From the NCBI GenBank assembly GCA_015178975.1, contig WHVD01000184.1, forward strand, positions 1 to 64,000: a stretch of 64,000 nt of DNA, written 5' to 3'. This stretch comes from Hysterangium stoloniferum (lineage: Eukaryota; Basidiomycota; Agaricomycetes; Hysterangiales; Hysterangiaceae). The position numbers were made by a program, and so were the translations under genes. This document shows positions 1 through 10,309 of the stretch, piece by piece. Each line of letters opens with the position of its first letter. Positions within the stretch are counted from its first letter, which is position 1. Under the pieces are notes generated by a model that was given only the letters and a program-made list of their open reading frames with translations, searched no databases and was not told where the DNA came from.

Positions 1-1
1 T

Positions 2-1145
2 GAAGAAGTAACTGAAGCAACCGATCCCGAAGCAACGGAGGAGATTAACAATCAACCAGTTTCGGAACACGAACCCGAGGATGGCGACCAACCTCAGGCT
101 AGTGGCTCCAAGAAGTCCGCAAAGAAAAACCAGCTCTCGACCCTGAAGAAACATGGGAATTGTTTTCAGGTACTCTAGGATCCCTTAACGAATTCCTTAA
201 AAGCAATATCAAGGAAAAGGAACCTGGGCAAACCCGAGTCAACAAACCCGAGCCATTCACTGGCTCAAACCAAAGAAATTGCCGACATTTCTTATGCAAT
301 GTCGATTCAACTTTCGGGACCACCCGGCTGCATTCGCAACGGATGACCGAAAGGTAAACTTCGCACTCTCATACCTTAAGGATTCCGCAGCAGCCTGGTT
401 TGAACCCGCATTCTCTGGCCTCACCTCCGAAGACCCCGATTGGCTTCACGATTGGGATGCCTTTGTCGAGGAACTCAAAACTAACTTCGGTACCTATGAC
501 CAAACCGGCGATGCCAAAACCGCGCTTTCTAATCTCAAAATGAAAGACACTCAGCGCATCACCGATTACATCGTCCAGTTCAACAACCTCGCCGCGCGTT
601 GCGACTGGGGCGATTCGGCCCTCCACTACCAGTTTTACTCCGGCCTTCCGTCTCGCCTCAAAGATGAAGTCTCCAAAGGAGAGACTGGCAAGCCGAAGAC
701 CCTCTCTCTCATGCGTCTGAAAGCCCAAAATGCAGACGCCCGATACTGGGAACGACGTTCGGAAAATAGTCGCGAAAACCCCTCGGACAAAAAATCATTG
801 GACAATAAGAACGCCAACAAGTCTGGTAATCAAAACACCAACAACAATGGCAACTCGACCTCTGATAAGAAGTCCGAAACAAAGGGGCTAACGACAAAAA
901 AGGCAAGGGAAAACAGTCAATAAGTCTCAAGACAAAGACAAACCCGACTTAACTGGCAAACTCGGCTTTGATGGCAAGCTCCTACCACAGGAAAAGCAAC
1001 GCCGAATGGACAACAACCTTTGTTTGTTGTGTGCAGATCCCGGACATCGAGTCGCTGCTTGCCCAAAAGCCACAAAAGCCCGATCGGCTAATACGGCCAC
1101 GACCTCACAACCGGCCAAGCCGGCTGTTGAGTCGAAAAAAGATTA
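2..1145 (+). pseudogene. gag: Gypsy gag (capsid and nucleocapsid), frameshifted
   Basis: The capsid-like part is best read at 279-923; it contains the SYLKDSAAAWFEP stretch typical of retrotransposon gag and a K/N/S-rich tail. The acidic N-terminal part is read from position 2 and then from about 139 in other frames, so at least two frameshifts separate the pieces. Around 1015-1063 a CCHC zinc knuckle (C-x2-C-x4-H-x4-C, LCLLCADPGHRVAACPK) is visible in yet another frame. The family role is RNA packaging in virus-like particles; this copy cannot make an intact product without frameshift correction. Confidence 0.85.
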
Positions 1146-1163
1146 AGCAACTCTCTGGATTCC

Positions 1164-1902
1164 GTGCGTTTGGAGAGTTGCATTGAATCTCCTTGCACAC
1201 CGGAAAATTGTCACCTTAGCGCATCCGCCTTGTATGATCCTAATTCCTTGTTCATAAATCTTACTTCGGAACCTCTCGGGATCCTCACATTTCGAGCTCT
1301 CATAGATTCAGGTTCAACCCATTGTTTTATAGATACAGGTTTTTCCAGAAAAAATCAGTTAAAAACCTACGCAATAGATCCGATTCCGCTCCGACTCTTT
1401 GATGGTACCTCAACTCCGTAAATCTCGCAAGCCTGCGAACTCCGACTTCGGTTCCCGTGTGGAACCTTTCAGACAGTTACGTTTTTTGTAACACAGTTGG
1501 ACCTGAGCTGCTCCGTGGTTCTAGGACATAACTGGCTCACCTGCTACAATCCGTTGATTGATTGGGTATTGGGCAGTATCCATTTCCGAACCCCGTCGGT
1601 GCCCGTTACGACTGGGTCTGTTTCCGCCTGTCTCGGCAAATATGGCCTCTACAGCACCTCCGGCCCCGTGGCAAATCCGAGCTCTCCGCTGCCCGTCTCT
1701 CTAATAAATGCCGCAGCTTTTATGAGAGCCATCAGTTGGACGGCTCCCGAGCATTTACAGTCAATCTTAAAATTGACGAAGTCACCGGTCGCTTTGCATC
1801 CCTGGTGACCAAACCAATCGCAGACTTAGAAGGTGTTCCCGAAAAATACCATGAATTTGCAGATGTCTTCAGTAAACAAAAGCCGATCGACTCGCCCCTC
1901 AC
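1164..1902 (+). pseudogene. Gypsy retropepsin and protease-RT linker, broken
   Basis: The protease shows ALIDSGSTHCFIDTGF (near 1300-1345), the DSG catalytic motif of retropepsins, and the downstream VVLGHNWL (1513-1536) that corresponds to the flap/ILG region. A TAA near 1422 interrupts the frame, followed by a frame change near 1750 and another near 1880, just before the APHMPYDLK that opens the reverse transcriptase. The role in an intact element would be to process the Gag-Pol polyprotein. Confidence 0.8.
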
Positions 1903-4344
1903 ATGCCTTACGATTTGAAAATTGATATTGAAGATGGTTCACATCTGCCCCTAGGCCCGGTTTATCCTCTCTCGCAGTCTGAATTATCGGCCATCCGAGA
2001 TTTCTTGGACGAACATTTGGCTATAGGTTTTATCGACCCTCAAAGTCTCCTTTATGGAGCCCCCGTCCTATTCGTTCAGAAAAAAGATGGTTCCCTTCGA
2101 CTTTGCGTTGATTTTCGAGGACTAAATGCGATCACTCGAAAAGACAAGTACCCATTACCATTAATCTCTGATTTACTCGATGCCCCTCGGAAGGCCCGAA
2201 TCTATACAAAGATAGATCTCAAGCATGCCTATCATTTGGTTCGGATCGCCGAAGGCGACGAATGGAAAACGGCTTTTCGCACTCGCTATGGCTCCTTTGA
2301 ATGGTTAGTAATGCCTTTCGGCCTCACCAACGCTCCATCGGTCTTTCAACGTTTTATCAACGACGCCTTTTCCGACCTCCTCGACGTCTTTGTCATTGTG
2401 TATTTAGACGACATCCTCATATTCTCCGAAGATCCTACACTTCATGACGGACACATTCGTGAAGTTCTCCGAAGACTCCGAAAACATGGTCTTTTTGCGA
2501 ATGGTAAAAAATGTTCTTTTGATGTCGACACAGTTGAATATTTAGGGTTTATGATGGGACCTGACGGTCTCCACATGGACGACTCTAAAATTGAAGTCAT
2601 TCAAGATTGGCCGGAACCCCGGAAGGTTAAGGATATTCAATCCTTTCTAGGCTTCGCCAATTTTTATCGTCGTTTCATTCACAACTATTCAAAAATTACC
2701 GTTCCGCTCACCCGTCTTACTTGTAAAGACGCCCCGTGGAATTTCTCCGAAGAATGCCGATCGGCATTCCAGGAATTAAAAAGTGCATTTACATCCGCCC
2801 CTATTTTGTCACACTGGAAGCCCGACGTTCAACTCATCATGGAAACTGATGCTTCGGACTATGCGCTTGCTGTGATATTGTCCATTCTGGACACCGATGG
2901 TGAAGTACACCCAGTAGCTTTTCTGTCTCGCACATTTTCGGCACCCGAACTCAACTATGACGTTCACAATAAGGAATTACTCGCAATATTTGAAGCTTTC
3001 AAGACATGGCGACATTATTTGGAAGGCTCGGCTCACCCGGTAGATGTTATTACAGACCACAAAAATTTAGTTTACTTTTCAACCACAAAACGTCTCACCC
3101 GTCAACAAGCTCGATGGTCCGAATACCTCTCTGCTTTCAACATGGTAATTCGTTTCCACCCCGGCCGCCTTGGTGGAAAACCCGACGCTATGACTAGACG
3201 ATGGGACGTCTATCCTAAAGAGGGGAGTAGCGACTACACCACAGTTAACCCGCATAATTTCAAACCTATGTTTTCATCGGAACAACTGTCCGCGTCTATC
3301 CGAGCCACTTACCTCATTCATCCAGTCTTGCGAAGTGTTATCCTTATGGATACCGAAAAGTTACATCAAGATATACTATCGGCAATTCCATTAGACCCAG
3401 TCACCAAAACACACCTCGATAACCCGTCCGACCCCGATCAACCCCGATGGTCATTAGACTCACAAGGTTTCATTAGACTTGACAATCGCATTTATGTACC
3501 GGATTCCGACACCCTTCGGCTGCGAATCCTACAACATAAGCACGACCACCCAATCTCGGGACATTTCGGCCTCAATAAGACCCTCTCACTCATTAGAAGA
3601 GAATATACATGGCCCGGCATCCGAGATTTTGTTAAGCACTATTGTAAATCCTGTACTACGTGTTTACGCTCTAAATCACAGAGACACAAACCATATGGCC
3701 TACTCAAACAATTACCGATACCAGAAAAACCTTGGAACTCGATTTCTATGGATTTTATCGAGCACCTACCGGCATCCGAAGGTCACACAGCAATCCTAGT
3801 TGTTGTGGATCGGCTCTCAAAGCAAAGTATTTTCATTCCAACATATGACATGATAACATCTGTACAGTTAGCTGAATTATTCGTCACCCACGTATTCTCC
3901 AAGCATGGCGTTCCGTCGCATGTCACATCCAATCGTGGATCCGAGTTTGTTTCTCACTTCTTTAGGTCACTCGGAAAAGCACTAGACATGAAGCTACATT
4001 TCACTTCAGGCTATCACCCGGAAGGCGATGGACAAACCGAACGCATGAATCAAACCTTGGAACAATACATCCGTGTCTATTGCAACTATCAACAAGACAA
4101 TTGGAAATCACTACTACCGCTAGCTGAATTCGCATATAACAACGCACCAAATGCCACTACCGGCATTTCACCTTTCTTCGCAAATAAAGGCTACAACCCC
4201 AACATCGCAATCCACCCGGAATGCGATCTCGCATCCGCCCGTGCTCAAGACTTCGTTACCAACCTTGACGAGCTACATCAAGAACTTCGTAAAACTATCG
4301 CAACGGCCCAAGAACGATACCAACGGTCTGCGGATAAAAACTGA
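1903..4344 (+). CDS. pol: Gypsy pol: reverse transcriptase, RNase H, integrase
   Basis: An 813-codon open frame. Reverse transcriptase covers about residues 20-250, with the YLDD active site at 167-170; RNase H follows (ETDASDY near 313); the integrase has an HHCC zinc region near 545-590 and a catalytic core. The core shows D in SMDFIEH (near 616), then N instead of D at residue 677 (codon 3931-3933, TSNRGSEF) and E at 713 with normal D-x35-E spacing. The second catalytic Asp is therefore lost, consistent with a G-to-A change at a CpG. The frame ends at a TGA (4342-4344) where the related copy at 20.5-23.6 kb has AGA, so the integrase C-terminus lies beyond the stop. Confidence 0.9.
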   Translation: MPYDLKIDIEDGSHLPLGPVYPLSQSELSAIRDFLDEHLAIGFIDPQSLLYGAPVLFVQKKDGSLRLCVDFRGLNAITRKDKYPLPLISDLLDAPRKARIYTKIDLKHAYHLVRIAEGDEWKTAFRTRYGSFEWLVMPFGLTNAPSVFQRFINDAFSDLLDVFVIVYLDDILIFSEDPTLHDGHIREVLRRLRKHGLFANGKKCSFDVDTVEYLGFMMGPDGLHMDDSKIEVIQDWPEPRKVKDIQSFLGFANFYRRFIHNYSKITVPLTRLTCKDAPWNFSEECRSAFQELKSAFTSAPILSHWKPDVQLIMETDASDYALAVILSILDTDGEVHPVAFLSRTFSAPELNYDVHNKELLAIFEAFKTWRHYLEGSAHPVDVITDHKNLVYFSTTKRLTRQQARWSEYLSAFNMVIRFHPGRLGGKPDAMTRRWDVYPKEGSSDYTTVNPHNFKPMFSSEQLSASIRATYLIHPVLRSVILMDTEKLHQDILSAIPLDPVTKTHLDNPSDPDQPRWSLDSQGFIRLDNRIYVPDSDTLRLRILQHKHDHPISGHFGLNKTLSLIRREYTWPGIRDFVKHYCKSCTTCLRSKSQRHKPYGLLKQLPIPEKPWNSISMDFIEHLPASEGHTAILVVVDRLSKQSIFIPTYDMITSVQLAELFVTHVFSKHGVPSHVTSNRGSEFVSHFFRSLGKALDMKLHFTSGYHPEGDGQTERMNQTLEQYIRVYCNYQQDNWKSLLPLAEFAYNNAPNATTGISPFFANKGYNPNIAIHPECDLASARAQDFVTNLDELHQELRKTIATAQERYQRSADKN

Positions 4345-4830
4345 CTTCCGCCTCCTGATTTCAAGATTGGAGACCGAGTATTCATTAAAGCCGAGTTTTT
4401 CCGAACTACTAGACCTTCTAAGAAGCTCTCTGAAAAATATTTAGGTCCATTTGAAGTTATAGCACAAGCCGGCACACTTTCATGGACGCTTCGGCTCCCC
4501 GACAACATGCGTGCAGTGCACCCGGTATTTCATGTATCTATGTTAGAACCTTGTGTTCCTAACAGTATACTGGATCACATACAACCACCACCTCCACCCG
4601 TGATTATTGATGGGGAACCCAAATTTGAGATATCAGAGATCCTAGACTCAAAAATCGACAATCGCCGACGCTCATGCAAATTACTTTATTTGGTCAAATG
4701 GGCTGGCTATGAAGGTACAGATGAAGAAACTTCATGGATCCTAGCTACAGAGCTCGGTAATGCCTCGGAAATTGTTTTAGGGTTTCACCAAGCTTATCCG
4801 AACAAACCCGGTCCTCTCAATTCTTTATAA
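4345..4830 (+). CDS. Gypsy integrase C-terminus and chromodomain
   Basis: After the TGA the same protein resumes: LPPPDFKIGDRVFIK and KLSEKYLGPFEVI are the GPY/F module of Ty3/Gypsy integrases, partly in a shifted frame. From 4507 to the TAA at 4828-4830 it reads through HPVFHVSMLEP into a chromodomain (EISEILDSK, LYLVKWAGY, TSWI). Chromodomains of chromoviruses bind modified histones and guide integration to heterochromatin (family knowledge). This 107-codon part is undisturbed. Confidence 0.85.
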   Translation, partial: LPPPDFKIGDRVFIKAEFFRTTRPSKKLSEKYLGPFEVIAQAGTLSWTLRLPDNMRAVHPVFHVSMLEPCVPNSILDHIQPPPPPVIIDGEPKFEISEILDSKIDNRRRSCKLLYLVKWAGYEGTDEETSWILATELGNASEIVLGFHQAYPNKPGPLNSL

Positions 4831-5170
4831 GTCTATCACGCGGTACCCGACCTTTTTCCGACTATGCCTTATGTTTTCACGCTATGATTTGTTTGTTTTA
4901 AAGAAAAACCGATATAATTTCACTATCTAAGTTTCTCCCTCTACAACTTCTCCCTCCTCTCCGGCCTCCGAACCCTCCTCCACACTGACAGCCACCGATA
5001 CCACACCACCGACCTTCTCCGAAACCCCAATCTCATGCCCATCGCAACTTGAGACTTCCAAATACTGCTCAAGTTGACCACTGAGAGACTTGATAACATT
5101 GGTCTGTTTCTCCAGCCCGACACCCAAGAGTCACAATTGCTCAGTTATGAGCCCTTGTTGTCGCAACATC
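4831..5170. other. Gypsy 3' non-coding tail, end of antisense reading frame
   Basis: Between the chromodomain stop and the antisense gene. On the minus strand 5127-4927 is open and encodes a G/E/V-rich stretch starting MGVGLEKQTNVIKSLSGQ, probably the former C-terminus of the antisense gene, cut off from it by the TGA at 5173-5171 and a frame change. No plus-strand gene was seen. Confidence 0.5.
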
Positions 5171-5849
5171 TCATATCAGTACCGACTCGTCTCCGAGAAG
5201 TAGGTGCATGAGGCGGTTTTGCTCTTCTAGAGCATCAGCCTGTCGCTCCTGGAATGAACCATCGGCCCCCGGGAAAAAACACCCAAGCTTCTGATCAGCA
5301 CACTCTTGACAAGTGCGGCCCCGACCATTGGTCCGGGGATGACAGGTTCGACCCCGTTTCGTGCACCGATTGCACTTGGGGTCATTTTCAGGCCCCGCCT
5401 TGGGGGCCTGCTTTTGTTTCTATAGAAAAAATTATTTAGGGAAGTCTTATTTAAGGAAATCGAACCCACCTTGGGGCTCGACGGCCCCGGTGCATCCTCC
5501 TCGTCCTCCTCTCCCTCTTCGTCATCAGACTCTGAAGGCGTTGCAGCCTTGCGCTAACAAATATTGTCAGTAAGGTTCGCAAAAGACACCAGAGCTGACT
5601 TACCTTTCCCTCCCGCTTCTTTTTCGCCGCCTCCTCCCGTGCCCGATCGGCCTCCTGCTGCTTGTTCTTTGCAAGCACTGCTTCCCAGTGCTTGCGCACG
5701 GCCTCTTCTGCCACCTGTTTCTTCTCCTCGGCCTCGATGGCCGCCAACTCCTCCTTCTCCTTCCACTCCTCCTCTTCACGCGCCTTTTTCTTCTGCTCGA
5801 GTATACGCCGACGCTCCTTCGCGTTCACCGTACCACCCAGCACCGACAT
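5171..5849 (-). CDS. Antisense spliced gene in Gypsy tail: coiled coil plus Zn2Cys6-like domain
   Basis: Hand-built model of three exons (5849-5604, 5547-5470, 5419-5171), introns of 56 and 50 nt with GT-AG ends, all in phase, giving 190 residues. An upstream in-frame ATG at 5903 is an alternative start. Residues 10-80 are a K/E/A-rich coiled coil, 85-105 an acidic D/E patch, and 124-155 read C-x2-C-x6-C-x10-C-x2-C-x6-C, the spacing of a fungal binuclear zinc cluster (Gal4 type). A second short helical stretch follows. It lies antisense to the element between chromodomain and 3' LTR. Role unknown; the family motif suggests DNA binding. The C-terminus is probably truncated by the TGA at 5173-5171. 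Confidence 0.6.
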
Positions 5850-5952
5850 GGGCGCAACTGTTAGCCTAACCAGGAAGGGCTTTGACCCCGAGCCTATGGT
5901 CATGGTGGTTAAAGGAAGGGAAGTAAAATTTCAAGGGCCAGGAACCCTCAAA

Positions 5953-5960
5953 CTTTTATA
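5953..5960 (-). promoter_or_regulatory. TATA box for the antisense gene
   Basis: Minus-strand TATAAAAG lies 50 nt upstream of the ATG at 5903 and about 104 nt upstream of the ATG at 5849, with a CATGTGAC E-box-like motif a little further upstream. Position and orientation suit transcription of the antisense gene, not of the element. Confidence 0.45.
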
Positions 5961-6062
5961 TGCAAAATTTTGCCGAGTCACATGATGTTTTGACACACCC
6001 AGCCGTACCTGACAAGTTTTACGTACAGGATCTAGATTTTCGGCCTCCTTGGGATTTCGGCC

Positions 6063-6076
6063 AAAAGGGGAGATAC
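6063..6076 (+). promoter_or_regulatory. Polypurine tract of the Gypsy element
   Basis: AAAAGGGGAGATA directly precedes the LTR start TGTTACG. Plus-strand DNA synthesis primes here in LTR retrotransposons. Confidence 0.8.
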
Positions 6077-6795
6077 TGTTACGACCGTGTCGCAACCCTA
6101 TCGGTCCCGAGGTTATCGCCACTTGTCAACGACAAGTCATCCTCTCGGAAACCATCGGCCCCGAAGCTGACAAATGTTTCGCGAAGATCAAACTCCATTT
6201 ACGCCCATGTCAAAATAACTTGTATTGTCTGGTCAAACTTTGATACATCCCCTTTATTATGTTGATCCGTCCAATCTTATGTTTCGCATATGTCTAGCTA
6301 TATTTGTAGTCCTTGAACTATTTCCTTTTATCGTAATCCCGCTCTCGGTTACCATTGGCCTCCGAACTAATCATAAACTTCCCGTTCCTAGTCAAGCTTA
6401 TTGTTAATACCGTGTTCCGCCCTTCTCCCCATTAGTATTTTCCAGACGCCTGTTACTTGTATATGAACCCGCTGTAGTTGTAGTCACTAGGCAATCAGAA
6501 TATCGACTCAGAATACCCTCATACACCTGTATCAGTCTCATACTAAGAATCCCCCCATCTGCCTTCGCGTGCGCTCGCCCACTCCCGGCCCCGACCCCTT
6601 GGCCCGACGCTCGAATTGTCCTTCGATTCCGATCGGTATCACGCTGAAAGGTACTCATTAGGATTAGTCTTCGCCCGCCCGAAATTTAAGGACATCCTAT
6701 GGATATTTGCGAGGGCGCAGCACATAAGCTGAAGCCAAGTCCTTCCGATCGGTCCCTGTCGGCCACCGACATTAGTCAGTTTTCAGTTCTTAACA
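6077..6795 (+). repeat. 3' LTR of the Gypsy element (719 bp)
   Basis: Begins TGTTACGACCG right after the polypurine tract and ends TTCTTAACA, giving TGTTA/TAACA-type termini. Both ends match the termini of the solo LTRs at 21861-22679 and 34607-35424 read on the minus strand, including a shared block near 6709-6747 (GAGGGCGCAG, AAGCTGAAGCCAAGTCCT). The LTR ends directly before Copia coding sequence; the expected 5-bp target duplicate would be CAACA, with its partner outside the window. A 69-codon ORF start at 6699 lies inside the LTR and is not a true Copia start. Confidence 0.8.
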
Positions 6796-7502
6796 CAACA
6801 ATTGACTGGAAACTACAAACTCACCCAGTGGACATGACGGCTCGTACTGCCTCCACCATTTCTCCCATATCCCAAACCAACGCAACACCTATTTCCTGCA
6901 CTACACATCCCTTCTGGCTTGACACAGGTGCGAGTGTACATGTCACGCCAGATTCCCATGACTTCAAGACCTTGCGACCCATTCCACCGCGACCCATCAA
7001 AGGACTTGGGGGGTCCTACGTATTAGCCATTGGCCTGGGCGATGTCCACCTTCGTGTCGGTAGGGGGGCACATATCACCCTTCGTGATGTCCTTTATATC
7101 CCGACTGCCTCGGTCCGTCTCATCTCAGTTAGATGTATTTCCAGGGATTCCAAGATTTCGGCACACTTCAACGAATCATCATGCTGGCTGACTGCCAGCT
7201 TGGGTGCAACCATCGCACGTGGTTCTTTACTCTCTCACAAAAACTTATATTCATTGTCACTCGAGTCTGCCACAGTTGAACACACACTCTACACCCCTGA
7301 TATCGCTACTTGGCACCGCTGTCTAGGTCATGCAAACTACCAATCTGTTGCTGACATGATCAACAACGGCATTATTAAAGGTACGCCAAACTCTACCCGC
7401 CAGCCTCCTCCCAAATGTTATTTTTGCATCCTTGGCAAACAGACCAAAAACTCAGTACCAAAAGTGCGAGCACAGGGAGATGGGCATAAAGCCACAAGAT
7501 GA
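6796..7502 (+). pseudogene. Copia protease and GAG-pre-integrase region
   Basis: The protease motif FWLDTGASVHVTPDSHDF lies near 6916-6966. The pre-integrase domain reads TWHRCLGHANYQSVADMI (near 7309) and closes with CYFCILGKQ, the zinc-binding H-x-H/C-x2-C type region of Copia integrases. The frame ends at TGA 7500-7502, after which the same protein continues (GKIWVDLAGP), so this is an in-frame nonsense mutation, plausibly CGA to TGA. Confidence 0.85.
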
Positions 7503-8790
7503 TTGGGAAAAATCTGGGTGGACTTGGCAGGACCAAACGATGTAGCGTCCCGTACAGGATCATTGTATATAATGAATATTGTAGATGACTACTCAAGTTT
7601 CCCATGGTCTATTCCTCTTAAGAACAAGAGTGATGCCTTTAATGCACTCCAAACCTGGGAGCGTGCACGAGAAATGGAAACTGGGTTGAAAGTTGGCATC
7701 TACAGGACAGACAATGGAGAACTAAAAACCAACGAAATGCGTCAATGGCTGGAATCTCGAGGTACTACACATGAGTTCACTGCACCTTATACCTCAGCAC
7801 ACATAGGCCACAATGAACGGATGCACCACACATTAATGGGCAAAGCCCAGACTATGCGATCATATGCAGGATTACCCCCCCAATTTTGGGAAGAATTTTA
7901 CCTCACTGCAGCGCATGTACATGGTAAGACAACGACTCAACAATCCAAAGGAAGAACCCCTTGGGAACTATGGTATGGCCACAAACCAGATCTCTCTTAC
8001 CTGCAAGAGGCCGGCTGCTGGGCGTTTGTCCTCATACTCAACAAAAATAATCCAAAAATATATGAACGATCAATAGAATGTATCCTACTTGGATACGAAC
8101 CAAATGCAAAGGCATACTGCTGTTATGACCCAAAAACCAAGCAGATATACACTTCTTACCATGTAAAATTCCTTGAAAGCCATGATGGTCACCTACGCAC
8201 ATCTCAACCCACTATGTCTGCTTTACCACCGCCTAACATCAAACTCCCACAGATAGTCATGCCACCCCTCCAACCATCAGAGATCGACGAGTCAGAACCC
8301 ATCATGCCTATACTGCAACCTAATGATATTGCACCTCCACTTTTACCACCTGACGGTGCCGTGCCTCCACAGTTGGCCATCCCAGACGATGCCCCAGCAC
8401 CTATTCCTGATGACAACATTCGGCGCTCTACTCGGATAGCAGCACGAGACCCTAATCATCCTTCACGGCTGGAGATGGCAGTCCAGGATGCCATAGCAAG
8501 TGCTACACGTGTCCGTGCCCAACGGGAACAACGCCGCCTAGACATCCAGCAGTTACACAACACTGACCTCCCAAATGCTAACGTTGCTGATGAGCTGTGC
8601 ACCATGCTCAACAGTTTTCGCCATCCAGGAGAGTCTGACGCCGATGTATTAACTGCTATCTCAAGCTTACCTGTGTCCAATGGCCCCACACCATACGAAA
8701 CAGACCCTCTTACATGGGATGAAGCCAAAAACTCCCCCCAAAAGGAAGCATGGCACACCAGCTATCAAGAGGAACTTCAATCGCTGAAAG
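7503..8790 (+). pseudogene. Copia integrase core and linker
   Basis: Catalytic residues of the D,D-35-E core are visible: D in IWVDLAGP, D in YRTDNGEL (near 7705) and E in HNERMHHTL (near 7810). KGRTPWELWYGHKPDLSYL and ILLGYEPNAKAYCCYDP are standard Copia integrase C-terminal signatures. A proline-rich linker spans 8220-8420. Around 8785-8795 the frame changes; an antisense G/S-rich ORF over the linker is only a shadow. Confidence 0.85.
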
Positions 8791-10273
8791 AGATATATAT
8801 GAACTCGTACCACCTTCGGAAATCCCCATTGGTACCAAGGTCCACAAAGGGAAGCCAATTTTTCATATTAAAAGGAATGCTGATGGCGAAATCTACTGTC
8901 GGAAAACGAGGCTCATTTTTAAAGGTTTTGAGCAAGTATATGGACGTGACTATGATAAGACAACCTCACCTACAGCTCGTATGGAATCCTGGTGCATTTT
9001 ACTGCACTTAGCAGCAAATTTAGGGTGGGACGCCCAACAAATTGATGTCAAGACGGCCTTCTTATATGGCCTGCTTCCAGAAGATGAAATACAATTCATG
9101 TTCCAGCCTGAAGGCTTCGAGGAGCCAGGAAAAGAATCGTGGGTCTGGAAGGTCGTACGAGGACTATATGGCATGAAACAAGTCGGTCACATTTGGAATC
9201 GCACAATGCATGAGAAAATGCTCAGCTGGTGTTTTATTCCATTGCCCAGTGAACCCTGCATCTATTATCGAAAAACCTCTTTAGGAATCATCATTGTGGC
9301 TGTCCACATCGATGATTTCTTATCTATTGCCTCTACTAAGGCTGAAAACGACCGATTCAAACAACAAATGAAATCAGCCTGGAGCATATCAGATCTCGGT
9401 ACCGTCAGTTTTGTTGTTGGCATCGCTGTCAAATGGGACAGACCAAACTCTCTTGTTAAGTTGTCCCAGACTGCTCTCATTGATCACATCATATCTCAGT
9501 TCAGACAAGTGGACTCCGCCCCAGTGTCTATTCCTATGGTCCCAGGCCTAAAGCTATGGCGCATCCTCCATTCTTCCCTCCCTCCGAACGACCAATCTCA
9601 CCTCTCCAAGCTCCCTTACTGCTCACTTGTAGGCTCGCTCCTATACCTCACCATCTCCACTCGTCCCGACATATCCTATGCTGTACAACAGCTCTCCCAA
9701 TATCTCGACTGCTATTCATATGAGCATTGGACTGCCACCATTCAGGTTGTCTGGTATCTCAAAGGCACGAAAAACCTACAACTACACTTGGGGGGCACCA
9801 ATCCTATCACTCTATTGGGTCACAGTGACTCTGATTGGGCAAATTGCCTCAACACCCGTAGAAGTGTGGGGGGGTTCATGTTCTCTCTAGGCTCAGGCGT
9901 CGTATCCTGGAGTGCCCGCAAACAAAAAACCATTGCAGCTTCATCATGTGAAGCTGAATATATTGCAGCCTTCTCTGCTGCGAAAGAAAACTCCTGGCTA
10001 CGATCGGTGCTTCGAGGTATCAACATACCTTTCAACAACCCTACAACCATTCATTGTGATAACAACACCGCCATCTGTCTCTCAGAGGACCCACTTCTAC
10101 ATGATCGAGTGAAGCATATAGATATTAAGTATCATTTTCTACGAGAGCGTGTCATATCCAGAGAACTAAAACTTAAGTATATCCACACCAAAGACAACCT
10201 ATCAGATATATTCACAAAAGCACTCGAGGGCCCACAATTCACACGTCTTCGCGGATTCTTAGGCCTAAAATAG
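8791..10273 (+). pseudogene. Copia reverse transcriptase and RNase H
   Basis: The open frame 8750-10273 carries the reverse transcriptase from ELVPPSEIPIGTKV to the IDD form of the active site (AVHIDDFLSI, near 9304) and an RNase H with D in HSDSDWA, E in SSCEAEY, D in HCDNN and the C-terminal KDNLSDIFTKAL. The stretch is undamaged to the TAG at 10271-10273. It is separated from the integrase by a single frameshift, so no single polyprotein can be made. Confidence 0.88.
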
Positions 10274-10297
10274 GCATGAACGACATAGGAGTACTGC

Positions 10298-10309
10298 AGT
10301 GAGGAGGAG
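10298..10309 (+). promoter_or_regulatory. Polypurine tract of the Copia element
   Basis: A short purine run (GTGAGGAGGAG) immediately before the LTR start TGTTGAGG, 25 bp after the pol stop. Confidence 0.65.

Larger units (their letters stand above)
1..6795 (+). mobile_element. Ty3/Gypsy chromovirus, 5' end outside window, degenerate
   Basis: Order of parts is gag with zinc knuckle, aspartic protease, reverse transcriptase, RNase H, integrase, chromodomain, a 1.2 kb tail with an antisense gene, a polypurine tract and one LTR. This order (integrase after RNase H, then a chromodomain) is that of Ty3/Gypsy chromoviruses. The 5' LTR and primer site lie left of the window. Several frameshifts (near 130, 280, 900, 1750 and 1880) and stops (TAA near 1422, TGA at 4342-4344) show it is not autonomous. 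The LTR ends directly against Copia coding sequence, so it appears to have inserted into that Copia element. Confidence 0.95.

Noticed and set aside
369..930. Minus-strand ORFs over Gypsy gag
   Set aside because: Mirror frames of a real gag frame; no motif, intron or promoter.
6699..6795. ATG at 6699 as the start of the Copia protein
   Set aside because: It lies in the Gypsy LTR; its residues come from LTR sequence that is shared with the solo LTRs.
8204..8758. Minus-strand ORFs over the Copia linker
   Set aside because: Shadows of the proline-rich linker; low complexity and no independent support.
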